A stretch of 64,000 nt of DNA, from contig JBDTOO010000017.1 of NCBI GenBank assembly GCA_039933215.1, forward strand, positions 5,615-69,614, in the 5' to 3' direction. The DNA comes from JALYUA01 sp039933215 (lineage in GTDB: Bacteria; Acidobacteriota; Thermoanaerobaculia; UBA5066; Gp7-AA6). The notes beneath the pieces were generated by a model, which saw nothing but the letters and a program-made list of their open reading frames with translations, had not been told where the DNA came from and searched no databases. Both the position numbers and the translations under genes were made by a program. Shown in pieces: positions 57,797 to 64,000 of the stretch. Position 1 is the stretch's first letter. Every line of letters starts with the position of its first letter.

Positions 57797-58191
57797 TGCG
57801 GCGCTCCGTCGTGTCGGCGGTTCTGTTCCTGGCTGCCGCGGGCGTGTTCGCCGCGACGCGTCCGGAGGTGGAGCAGAGGCGCATCGACTTTCTTCTCGAC
57901 GCCGTCCGCCACGCGAACGCCGTCTTCATCCGCAACGACGCGGAGCATCCGCCCGCGAAAGCGGCGTCGCACCTGAAGTTCAAGCTGTTCATGGCCGGCG
58001 AAAAGGTTCAGACCGCGCGCGACTTCATCGAGGGGGTCGCCACGCGCTCGGAGGAGACGGGGAGGCCGTACCTGATCCGCGTGGCGGGCGGAAAGCCGCA
58101 GCCGCTACGGGACTGGTTGACGGCGCGGTTGAAGGAGCACGAGTCGGCGGCCGCAGCGGTCACGCCGGCGACGACACCGACGGCACGTTGA
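57796..58191 (+). CDS. Secreted DUF5329 family protein
   Basis: A 131-residue exported protein with a signal peptide (about 1-19). The body matches DUF5329: RRIDFLLDAVRHANAVFIRN, DAEHPPAKAASHLKFKLFMAG, TARDFIEGVATRSEETGRPYLIR. Function unknown. It overlaps the phospholipase D-family gene by one base (TGATG), which points to a shared envelope-lipid process. The last 20 residues are Ala/Thr-rich and probably disordered. The gap after it (58192-58280) shows nothing clear. Confidence 0.82.
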   Translation: MRRSVVSAVLFLAAAGVFAATRPEVEQRRIDFLLDAVRHANAVFIRNDAEHPPAKAASHLKFKLFMAGEKVQTARDFIEGVATRSEETGRPYLIRVAGGKPQPLRDWLTARLKEHESAAAAVTPATTPTAR

Positions 58192-58280
58192 GCGGCCGTA
58201 TACAGAGACTCCTGCGCGTTCTCGGGGCTGGCTTTGGAGCGGACGGCTGAATCGAGCCTTCCCTCACCGAACTGAAGCGG

Positions 58281-59786
58281 TCAGGAGACCGTTCGGACCC
58301 GAGCCGGTCCCCCCGTTCTTTCCCCGGGCTGAATCGCCCAATACAGAAGCCCCGAGGCGAAGAAGCCCACGAACCAGCCGTAGTCGTACAGGGGCTTCAA
58401 CGCCGGGATGACCAGGCCTCCCCACGCCAGGAAGCACCCGACGAGCGTCGCGAGCACGGCTCGCCAGTTCCACCCTCCCGCGTACCGGTAGGCGCCCTGC
58501 GTCAGGTAGAGGTCCTCCAGGCGCAGACGCCGCCGCCGGATCAGCCAGTAGTCCGCGATGAGCACGCCCGCGATCGAGCCGAGACCGCCGGAGTAGCCGA
58601 GCAGCCAGTGAAAGATGTATCCGGACGGATCCGCGAGCAGCCGCCACGGTCGCATGAGGACGCCGACGATTCCCGTGATCAACCCTCCCGTCCGGAAGCG
58701 GATCCACTTCGGGAACGCGTTGGCGAAGTCGTTCGCAGGCGAGACGACGTTCGCCGCGATGTTGACCGCGAGGGTGGCGACCACCACCGTGAACATCGAG
58801 ACCGCGACCACGAAGGGCTGAGAGAATTTTCCCGCGAGGACGACCGGGTCCCAGATCGCGTGGCCGTAGATGATCGTCGTCGCGCTCGTGATGAGAACGC
58901 CCATCGCCGCGAAGACGGACATCGTCGTCGGCAGCGCCACGATCTGGCCGATCATCTGCTCCCGCTGGCTGCGTCCGTACCGCGTGAAGTCCGGCATGTT
59001 CAAGGACAGGGTTGCCCAGAAGCCCACCATCGCCGTCAGCGACGGGACGAAGACCGGGAAAAACTCCGAGAACGTCCGCAGCGATCCCTTCTGCGCGAGG
59101 AGCGGACCCAGGCCGTCGGCGCGCCGGATCGCCCACACGAGAAGGACGGCGGTCATGACGAGGACGAACGGCGCCGCCCAGTTCTCGACCTTCCGAAGCA
59201 GATCCATCCCGCGGTAAACGATCAGGATGTTGAGCGCCCAGAAGAGGAAGAAGGAGAGCCACTCCGTGCCGGAGTGCCCCGACCAGCCGGGACCGAGGCG
59301 GGCCGGCCACCCGGGATCCACGGCGCGGAAGAGCGTGAAGAGCGCCTCCCCGCCGATCCAGCACTGGATGCCGAACCAGCCGCACGCCACGAGCGCCCGC
59401 ATGATCGCGGGCAGGTTCGAGCCGATCGTGCCGTAGGCGGCCCGCGCGAAAACGGGGAAGGGGATTCCGTACCGCGTCCCCGGATGCGAGTTCAAGAGGA
59501 TCGGGACGAGGACGATCGTGTTGCCGAGAAGGATCGTCACGAGCGCCTGCCACCAGCTCATGCCGGCGGCCATGAGGCCCGACGCCATCATGTAGGTCGG
59601 GATGCAATGCGCCATGCTGATCCACAGCGCCGCGTAGTTGTAGGTGGTCCAATTGCGCCGCGAAACGGGGAGCGGCAGGAGATCGCGGTTGGCGAGCGGA
59701 GAGGATTCGATCCGCGTGGCGTCGATCAGCTCGACCCTCCCGTCGCCGTGACGCTTCTCGTTCCCGTAGACGAGGGTGGTCTGCAC
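58281..59786 (-). CDS. NCS1-family nucleobase/allantoin:cation symporter
   Basis: A 501-residue permease with about 12 membrane helices. Typical NCS1 elements are SRRNWTTYNYAALWISMAHC, PVFARAAYGTIGSNLPAIMRA, CGWFGIQCWIGGEA, LSLNMPDFTRY and the substrate-side NIAANVVSPANDFANAFPKWI. It matches the NCS1 group of allantoin, hydantoin and uracil transporters. Its place head-to-head with the urate/allantoin genes makes allantoin or a related purine ureide the likely cargo. Start GTG 59786. Only 21 bp separate it from the allantoinase start, so the two promoters must overlap coding sequence. Confidence 0.88.
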   Translation of the reverse strand: MQTTLVYGNEKRHGDGRVELIDATRIESSPLANRDLLPLPVSRRNWTTYNYAALWISMAHCIPTYMMASGLMAAGMSWWQALVTILLGNTIVLVPILLNSHPGTRYGIPFPVFARAAYGTIGSNLPAIMRALVACGWFGIQCWIGGEALFTLFRAVDPGWPARLGPGWSGHSGTEWLSFFLFWALNILIVYRGMDLLRKVENWAAPFVLVMTAVLLVWAIRRADGLGPLLAQKGSLRTFSEFFPVFVPSLTAMVGFWATLSLNMPDFTRYGRSQREQMIGQIVALPTTMSVFAAMGVLITSATTIIYGHAIWDPVVLAGKFSQPFVVAVSMFTVVVATLAVNIAANVVSPANDFANAFPKWIRFRTGGLITGIVGVLMRPWRLLADPSGYIFHWLLGYSGGLGSIAGVLIADYWLIRRRRLRLEDLYLTQGAYRYAGGWNWRAVLATLVGCFLAWGGLVIPALKPLYDYGWFVGFFASGLLYWAIQPGERTGGPARVRTVS

Positions 59787-59807
59787 GCGGGGTCATTCTA
59801 GGCCTTT

Positions 59808-61166
59808 ATGATGAACCGGCGGCCGATGACATCCTCCGAGTTCGTGCTCCGAAGCCGGCGCGTCGCGACTCCCGAGGGAGTCCGGGCGGCGAACGTCCGG
59901 GTGCGCGGCGGGCACATCGCCGCGGTCGAGCCGTACGGCGCGCCGCCGCCCGGGGTTCCGATGGAAGACGCGGGCGACCTCTGCGTCCTCCCCGGCCTGG
60001 TGGACACGCACGTCCACGTCAACGAGCCGGGGCGCACGCACTGGGAGGGGTTTCGGACGGCCACGGCCGCCGCGGCCGCCGGGGGAATCACGACCCTCGT
60101 CGACATGCCGTTGAACTCCGTGCCGCCCACGACGACGCGCGAAGGCTGGCTCGCGAAGATCGGCGCCGCCGCCGGCTCGTGCTCGGTCGCCGTCGGTTTC
60201 TGGGGTGGCGTCGTGCCGGGGAACGGGGAAGAGATCGCCCGCCTCTCCGCCGCGGGCGCGTTCGGGTTCAAGGCGTTTCTCTCGCCGTCCGGCGTGGCCG
60301 AATTTCCCGAGGTCGGGGAGTCCGATCTCCTCGGCGCGATGCGGACTCTCGCGAAAATCGGAGCGCCGCTTCTCGTCCACGCGGAGCTGCCCGCCCTGCT
60401 CCGCGATCCGTCCGGCCCGCGGGAACGCTACGCCACATGGGCGGCGTCGCGGCCGGACGCCGCAGAGGTCGGTGCCGTCGAGCTCGTGCTCGACGCGAGC
60501 CGCAGGACGGGCGCGCGCGTGCACGTGCTCCATCTGTCGAGCGCCCGGGCGCTCGCGCCGCTGGCCGCCGCGCGGAAGGAGGGTCTTCCGGTCACCGTCG
60601 AGACCTGCCCGCACTACCTGACGTTCGCGGCCGAGGACGTCGCGGACGGCGCCACGGAGTTCAAGTGCGCCCCTCCGATCCGCGGCCGCGAGAACCGCGA
60701 GCGGCTCTGGGAGGGATTGAAGGCCGGAGTGATCGACATGATCGTGTCCGACCATTCACCCTGTCCGCCGGAAGACAAGAGTCCCGGGACGGGAGACTTT
60801 CTGTCCGCCTGGGGCGGCATTGCGTCGCTCGAGCTGACGCTCGCGGCGGTCTGGACGGAGGCCGTCCGGCGGGGGATCGGGCTCGAGCGCGTGGTCGACT
60901 GGATGAGCGCCGCTCCAGCCCGCCTCGCCGGTCTCTCGACGCGCGGAGCGATCGCGGCCGGCTTCGAGGCCGATCTCGTCGTGTGGGATCCGGACGACGC
61001 GGAAGCGGTCGATCCGTCCCGGCTCCATCAGCGCCACCCCCTGACGCCGTACGCCGGCCGGACGCTCCGCGGCCGGGTCCGGACGACGTTTCTCGGAGGT
61101 GAGAAGATCTTCGCAGGCGGCCGACTCGTCCGCGCCGGGCGCGGCGAGCTCCTTCTGTCGGGTTAG
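59808..61166 (+). CDS. allB: Allantoinase
   Basis: A 452-residue cyclic amidohydrolase opening the hydantoin ring of allantoin to give allantoate. The metal motif GLVDTHVHVNEPGRTHWEGF (about 64-83), the carboxylated-lysine loop FGFKAFLSPSG (about 152-162), the later His in LVHAELP and VHVLHLSSA, and the catalytic Asp in IVSDHSPCPPEDK are all present. The HVHVNEPG variant with THWEGF separates AllB from dihydroorotase. ATG 59808 is used; 59811 and 59826 are in-frame alternatives. The allantoicase gene follows 24 bp later. Confidence 0.93.
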   Translation: MMNRRPMTSSEFVLRSRRVATPEGVRAANVRVRGGHIAAVEPYGAPPPGVPMEDAGDLCVLPGLVDTHVHVNEPGRTHWEGFRTATAAAAAGGITTLVDMPLNSVPPTTTREGWLAKIGAAAGSCSVAVGFWGGVVPGNGEEIARLSAAGAFGFKAFLSPSGVAEFPEVGESDLLGAMRTLAKIGAPLLVHAELPALLRDPSGPRERYATWAASRPDAAEVGAVELVLDASRRTGARVHVLHLSSARALAPLAAARKEGLPVTVETCPHYLTFAAEDVADGATEFKCAPPIRGRENRERLWEGLKAGVIDMIVSDHSPCPPEDKSPGTGDFLSAWGGIASLELTLAAVWTEAVRRGIGLERVVDWMSAAPARLAGLSTRGAIAAGFEADLVVWDPDDAEAVDPSRLHQRHPLTPYAGRTLRGRVRTTFLGGEKIFAGGRLVRAGRGELLLSG

Positions 61167-61190
61167 CTCTTGTTCGCCGAAAGGAACCCT

Positions 61191-62210
61191 GTGCCGGATT
61201 TTCTCCAGTTGATCGACCTCGCTTCGGAGCGTCTCGGAGGATCCGCCATCGCGGCGAACGACGAGTTCTTCGCCCCGCGCGAGAATCTCCTGAAACCGGG
61301 GCGGCCCGTCTTCCTGGATGGCGAGCTCACGGATCGGGGCAAGTGGATGGACGGGTGGGAGACCCGGAGGCGCCGGACTCCCGGCCACGACTGGTGCGTC
61401 GTGCGGCTCGGCCTCCCCGGCATCCTGCACGGGTTCGTCGTCGACACGACGCACTTCAAGGGCAATGCCCCCGAGTCCTGCTCGATCGAGGCCTGCGAGA
61501 CCGCGAGCCTGTCGCCGGAGTTCTGGGGGTCGGAGCCCGTCTCCTGGACGGAGCTCGTCTCGCGGTCGCCGCTGCGGGCCGACACCGAGAATTTCTTTCC
61601 GGCCGCGGCGCCGCGCCCCTTCACCCACGTACGACTGAACATCTTCCCGGACGGAGGCGTCGCGCGCCTGCGCGTGCACGGAGAGGTCGCGCCCGACTGG
61701 GACCGCATCGCGCGCGCGGGCGGCGAGCTCGATCTCGCGGGCGTCGAGAACGGCGGTCTGGTCCTCGCCGCCAGCGACGAGTTCTTCGGCAGCCGCCAGA
61801 GCCTGATCATGCCGGGACGCGGGCGCGACATGACGGACGGATGGGAGACGCGGCGGCGGCGGGACATCGGCCACGACTGGGCGATCGTCCGTCTGGGAAG
61901 GTCCGGGACGATCCGCCGGATCGACGTGGACACGATGCATTTCAAGGGGAACGCGCCGCGCAGCTGTTCCCTGGAAGTCTGCCGCGCGCCCGGCGCGGAG
62001 ATGGCCGAGCTGACCGAGGCCTCCCGCGAGTGGAACCAGATGCTGCCGGAGACGCCCCTGTTTCCACACTCCCTGCACCGGTTCGAGAAGGAGCTCGCCG
62101 CGGCGGGGGAGGCGACGCACGCCCGCTTCAACATCTACCCCGACGGAGGCGTGAGCCGCCTGCGGCTGTGGGCTCCCGCCCCCGCCGCGCCGGGCGGCGG
62201 CGCTCCGTGA
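61191..62210 (+). CDS. alc: Allantoicase
   Basis: A 339-residue enzyme hydrolysing allantoate to ureidoglycolate and urea. It consists of two tandem jelly-roll repeats with matching cores: ANDEFFAPRENLLKPG, DGWETRRRRTPGHDWCVVRLG and VDTTHFKGNAPESCSIEAC in the first, and ASDEFFGSRQSLIMPG, DGWETRRRRDIGHDWAIVRLG and VDTMHFKGNAPRSCSLEVC in the second. Both end in RLNIFPDGGV or RFNIYPDGGV. GTG 61191 is chosen as start because AAAGGA lies five bases upstream; the TTG at 61170 is less likely. The next gene overlaps its stop (GTGA). Confidence 0.93.
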   Translation: MPDFLQLIDLASERLGGSAIAANDEFFAPRENLLKPGRPVFLDGELTDRGKWMDGWETRRRRTPGHDWCVVRLGLPGILHGFVVDTTHFKGNAPESCSIEACETASLSPEFWGSEPVSWTELVSRSPLRADTENFFPAAAPRPFTHVRLNIFPDGGVARLRVHGEVAPDWDRIARAGGELDLAGVENGGLVLAASDEFFGSRQSLIMPGRGRDMTDGWETRRRRDIGHDWAIVRLGRSGTIRRIDVDTMHFKGNAPRSCSLEVCRAPGAEMAELTEASREWNQMLPETPLFPHSLHRFEKELAAAGEATHARFNIYPDGGVSRLRLWAPAPAAPGGGAP

Positions 62211-62698
62211 CGTCCGGCGTCTCGCGCCTCGACGCGCTCTCCTCCGATGAGGCGGCGCGGGAGCTTCTCGCCTTCTGCGGATCGGACGAATGGGCCCGCC
62301 GGATGGCCGCCGCGCGGCCCTTCGGCACCCCGGCCCGCCTGCTCGAAGCGGCGGACCTGTCCTGGAGCGCCCTCTCCGCCGCCGGCCGGCTCCAGGCGCT
62401 GTCCCGGCATCCCCGCATCGGGGATCCCGGAGCGTCCGGACAGCCGGCCCGGGAGCAGTCGGCCATGCGCGACGCGGACGCGGAGACCGCGCGCGACCTC
62501 GCGCTCGCGAACCGCGACTACGAGGAGCGATTCGGCCGCATCTTCATCGTGGCCGCGGCGGGGCGGACGGCGGCGGAGATGCTGGCCCTTTGCCGGGAGC
62601 GCCTGCATAATGACGCCGCGACGGAGCTGGAGATCGCGGCCGAGGAGCAGCGCCGGATCACGCGTCTGCGCCTGGAGGCGTTCGTCCGGGAAACATGA
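62207..62698 (+). CDS. uraD: 2-oxo-4-hydroxy-4-carboxy-5-ureidoimidazoline (OHCU) decarboxylase
   Basis: A 163-residue all-helical enzyme, third step of urate breakdown, giving S-allantoin. The catalytic His lies in LSRHPRIGDPG, the conserved Glu/Gln in REQSAM, and YEERFGRIFIVAAAGRTAAEML is the C-terminal signature helix. Start GTG 62207 shares GTGA with the allantoicase stop, and its own stop overlaps the HIU hydrolase ATG (ATGA). Three genes are thus translationally chained. Confidence 0.92.
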   Translation: MTSGVSRLDALSSDEAARELLAFCGSDEWARRMAAARPFGTPARLLEAADLSWSALSAAGRLQALSRHPRIGDPGASGQPAREQSAMRDADAETARDLALANRDYEERFGRIFIVAAAGRTAAEMLALCRERLHNDAATELEIAAEEQRRITRLRLEAFVRET

Positions 62699-63030
62699 GC
62701 GCGATCACGACGCATATCCTCGACACGTCCCGCGGCGAGCCGGCCTCCGGGATCCGGATGGCCCTGGACGCGAGAGCCGGATCCGGCGCCTGGGACCGGG
62801 TCGCCGAGGCCGTCTCGGGACCCGACGGCCGTGCAGTACTGCTCGCGGACGGGGTGAAGCCCGGCGTCTACCGCATTACGTTCGAGACCGGCGCGTATCT
62901 CGCGCGGCGGGGCGATGGCGGCTTCTTCCCCGAAGTGCCGGTCGTCTTCGAGATCCGGGATCCGGCGTCGCACCACCACGTGCCCCTGCTCCTGTCGCCG
63001 TTCGGCTACTCGACCTACCGCGGAACCTGA
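62695..63030 (+). CDS. uraH: 5-hydroxyisourate hydrolase (transthyretin-like)
   Basis: A 111-residue transthyretin-related enzyme, second step of urate breakdown. The N-terminal ITTHILDTSRGEPASGI, the central ITFETGAYL, and HHHVPLLLSPFGYSTYRGT with the C-terminal YRGT (usually YRGS) are diagnostic. Catalytic His, Arg and His positions are conserved as far as can be seen. No signal peptide, so cytoplasmic like its partners. Overlaps uraD by four bases; the uricase gene follows after 7 bp. Confidence 0.93.
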   Translation: MSAITTHILDTSRGEPASGIRMALDARAGSGAWDRVAEAVSGPDGRAVLLADGVKPGVYRITFETGAYLARRGDGGFFPEVPVVFEIRDPASHHHVPLLLSPFGYSTYRGT

Positions 63031-63037
63031 GACGGCC

Positions 63038-63877
63038 ATGCTCGCCGACGGCCGCTACGGGAAGTCCGGCATCCGTCTCCTCCATCGGAGCCGCCTGGGG
63101 GAGCGCCACGAGATCCGCGACCTGACCGTGGCTGTGTCTCTCGAAGGGGACTTCGCCGCCGCCCACGTCTCGGGGGACAACGCGGCGGTTCTCCCGACGG
63201 ACACGATGAAGAACGCCGTTTACGCGCTCGCCCGGACGCGCGGGATCGGAGCCATCGAGTCGTTCGCGCTCCTGCTGGCGGAACATTTCCTCGAGGCATG
63301 TCCCGCCGCTTCCGCCGCGCGGATTTCGATCTCGGAGCGTCCCTGGCAGAGGCTGCCTCTCGGCGCCGGAGAGCATCCGAGCGCGTTCATCCGGCCGGGG
63401 GAGGAGCGGCGCGTCGCGCGGGTCGAGAGGAGCGCTCGGGCGGCGTCGGCGACGGTTTCCTCGGGTATCGAAGGCCTGACGATCCTGAAGGCGTCCGGCT
63501 CCGGCTTCTCCGGGTTCCTCCGGGACCGCTTCACGACGCTTCGCGAGACGGAAGACCGGGTGCTCGCCACTTCGCTCGCCGCGCTGTGGCGCTACGACGG
63601 CGTCGACGTCTCCTGGGACCCTTCGGCCCGGGCCATCCGCAGCACGCTTCTCGACACGTTCGCGGCGCACGAGAGCGCGTCGGTGCAGCACACCCTCCAC
63701 GCGATGGGAGAGGCCGTCCTCGAGACCCATGCCGACGTCGCGGAGATCCATCTGTCGATGCCGAACAAGCACCACATCCCGGTCGACCTCTCGCCCTTCG
63801 CGCTCGACAACCCGGGGGAGGTCTACCTGCCGATCGACGAGCCGTTCGGGCTGATCGAGGCGAGGTTTCGCCGGTAG
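63038..63877 (+). CDS. Urate oxidase (uricase)
   Basis: A 279-residue cofactor-free oxidase turning urate and O2 into 5-hydroxyisourate and H2O2. Key elements are YGKSGIRLLH near the start (catalytic Lys), LPTDTMKNAVYAL (the Thr of the charge relay), a second T-fold domain with GIEGLTILKASGSGFSGFLRD (substrate Phe/Arg region), and MPNKHHIPVDLSPF (catalytic His) close to the end. Full length for bacterial uricase lacking a fused uraD. Start ATG 63038. Last recognisable gene of the cluster. No catalase is encoded nearby for the peroxide. Confidence 0.94.
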   Translation: MLADGRYGKSGIRLLHRSRLGERHEIRDLTVAVSLEGDFAAAHVSGDNAAVLPTDTMKNAVYALARTRGIGAIESFALLLAEHFLEACPAASAARISISERPWQRLPLGAGEHPSAFIRPGEERRVARVERSARAASATVSSGIEGLTILKASGSGFSGFLRDRFTTLRETEDRVLATSLAALWRYDGVDVSWDPSARAIRSTLLDTFAAHESASVQHTLHAMGEAVLETHADVAEIHLSMPNKHHIPVDLSPFALDNPGEVYLPIDEPFGLIEARFRR

Positions 63878-64000
63878 CGGAGCCAGGTGTCTGTCCGAGC
63901 CATGTCTGGGGCGCTGTCTTTGAGCGTCTTCGGGCTCGCGTGGGATGCGCGCGCCCGAATACGACGCGGCGTCCTTTCCGCGCTGCGCGCGGGGCGCGGC
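63878..64000. other. Window end, no gene seen
   Basis: 123 bp after the uricase stop. Contains near-repeats GTGTCTGTCC and ATGTCTGGGG, then GC-rich sequence. No start with a ribosome site, hairpin-plus-T terminator or partial conserved domain is recognisable, so whether the catabolic cluster continues is unknown. Confidence 0.4.

Noticed and set aside
61170..61190. TTG start for allantoicase
   Set aside because: GTG 61191 has AAAGGA at proper spacing and fits the family N-terminus.

Overview
The window is GC-rich (roughly two thirds G+C), densely coded and free of tRNA, rRNA, CRISPR, prophage or insertion-sequence genes that I could recognise. The gene set suggests an environmental Acidobacteriota member, perhaps near Thermoanaerobaculia. 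Pointers are an Oar-like TonB receptor with an N-terminal carboxypeptidase-regulatory-like domain, MacB/FtsX-type permease pairs, GspA/GspB-type secretion ATPase genes, many secreted metallo- and serine hydrolases, and a YpdA-type (bacillithiol-linked) reductase. That placement is inference; no marker gene in the window settles it.

Layout. 1-3.5 kb: an alkyltransferase with an Ada-type zinc domain coupled to an ECF sigma factor, then a GspA/GspB pair. 3.6-10.8 kb: a TPR/FG-GAP protein, a DUF1579-like protein, an AraC regulator with a YpdA-like reductase, two alpha/beta hydrolases and a DUF4097 protein. 10.8-18.7 kb: a six-gene system of HlyD-type adaptor, ABC ATPase, two FtsX-type permeases, sigma-54 response regulator and NtrY-like kinase. 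In front of it lie a textbook -24/-12 promoter and a phased array of inverted half-sites. 18.7-31.5 kb: oxidoreductase, HD hydrolase, M49-like peptidase, fatty-acid desaturase, FadI thiolase, an operon of two-component system plus S41 peptidase plus beta-lactamase-fold hydrolase, and a DUF2911/TPR protein. 31.6-43.8 kb: DUF393-lipase-maturation fusion, amine oxidase, DUF1015-serA-serC operon, secreted peptidase and TonB receptor. 44-48 kb: MOSC protein, a frameshifted dehydrogenase, and a cassette of a 47-residue peptide, a sigma-region-2-like protein and a TPR protein. 48-58 kb: two secreted metalloproteases, a PLP decarboxylase/acyltransferase/ion channel/SDR run, and a phospholipase D-family protein with a DUF5329 protein.

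58.3-63.9 kb is a compact purine catabolism locus. A divergent NCS1 permease faces allantoinase, allantoicase, OHCU decarboxylase, HIU hydrolase and urate oxidase, enough to take urate to ureidoglycolate plus urea.

Several operons are translationally coupled by four-base ATGA or GTGA overlaps. Two gene-free stretches just after stop codons (15.6 and 23.6 kb) hold copies of one composite repeat: an 11-bp-stem hairpin with a compensatory base change, followed by a variable tandem array of a pyrimidine heptamer. The observations most worth following are the sigma-54 promoter/array pair, this repeat family, and the peptide/sigma-like/TPR cassette.
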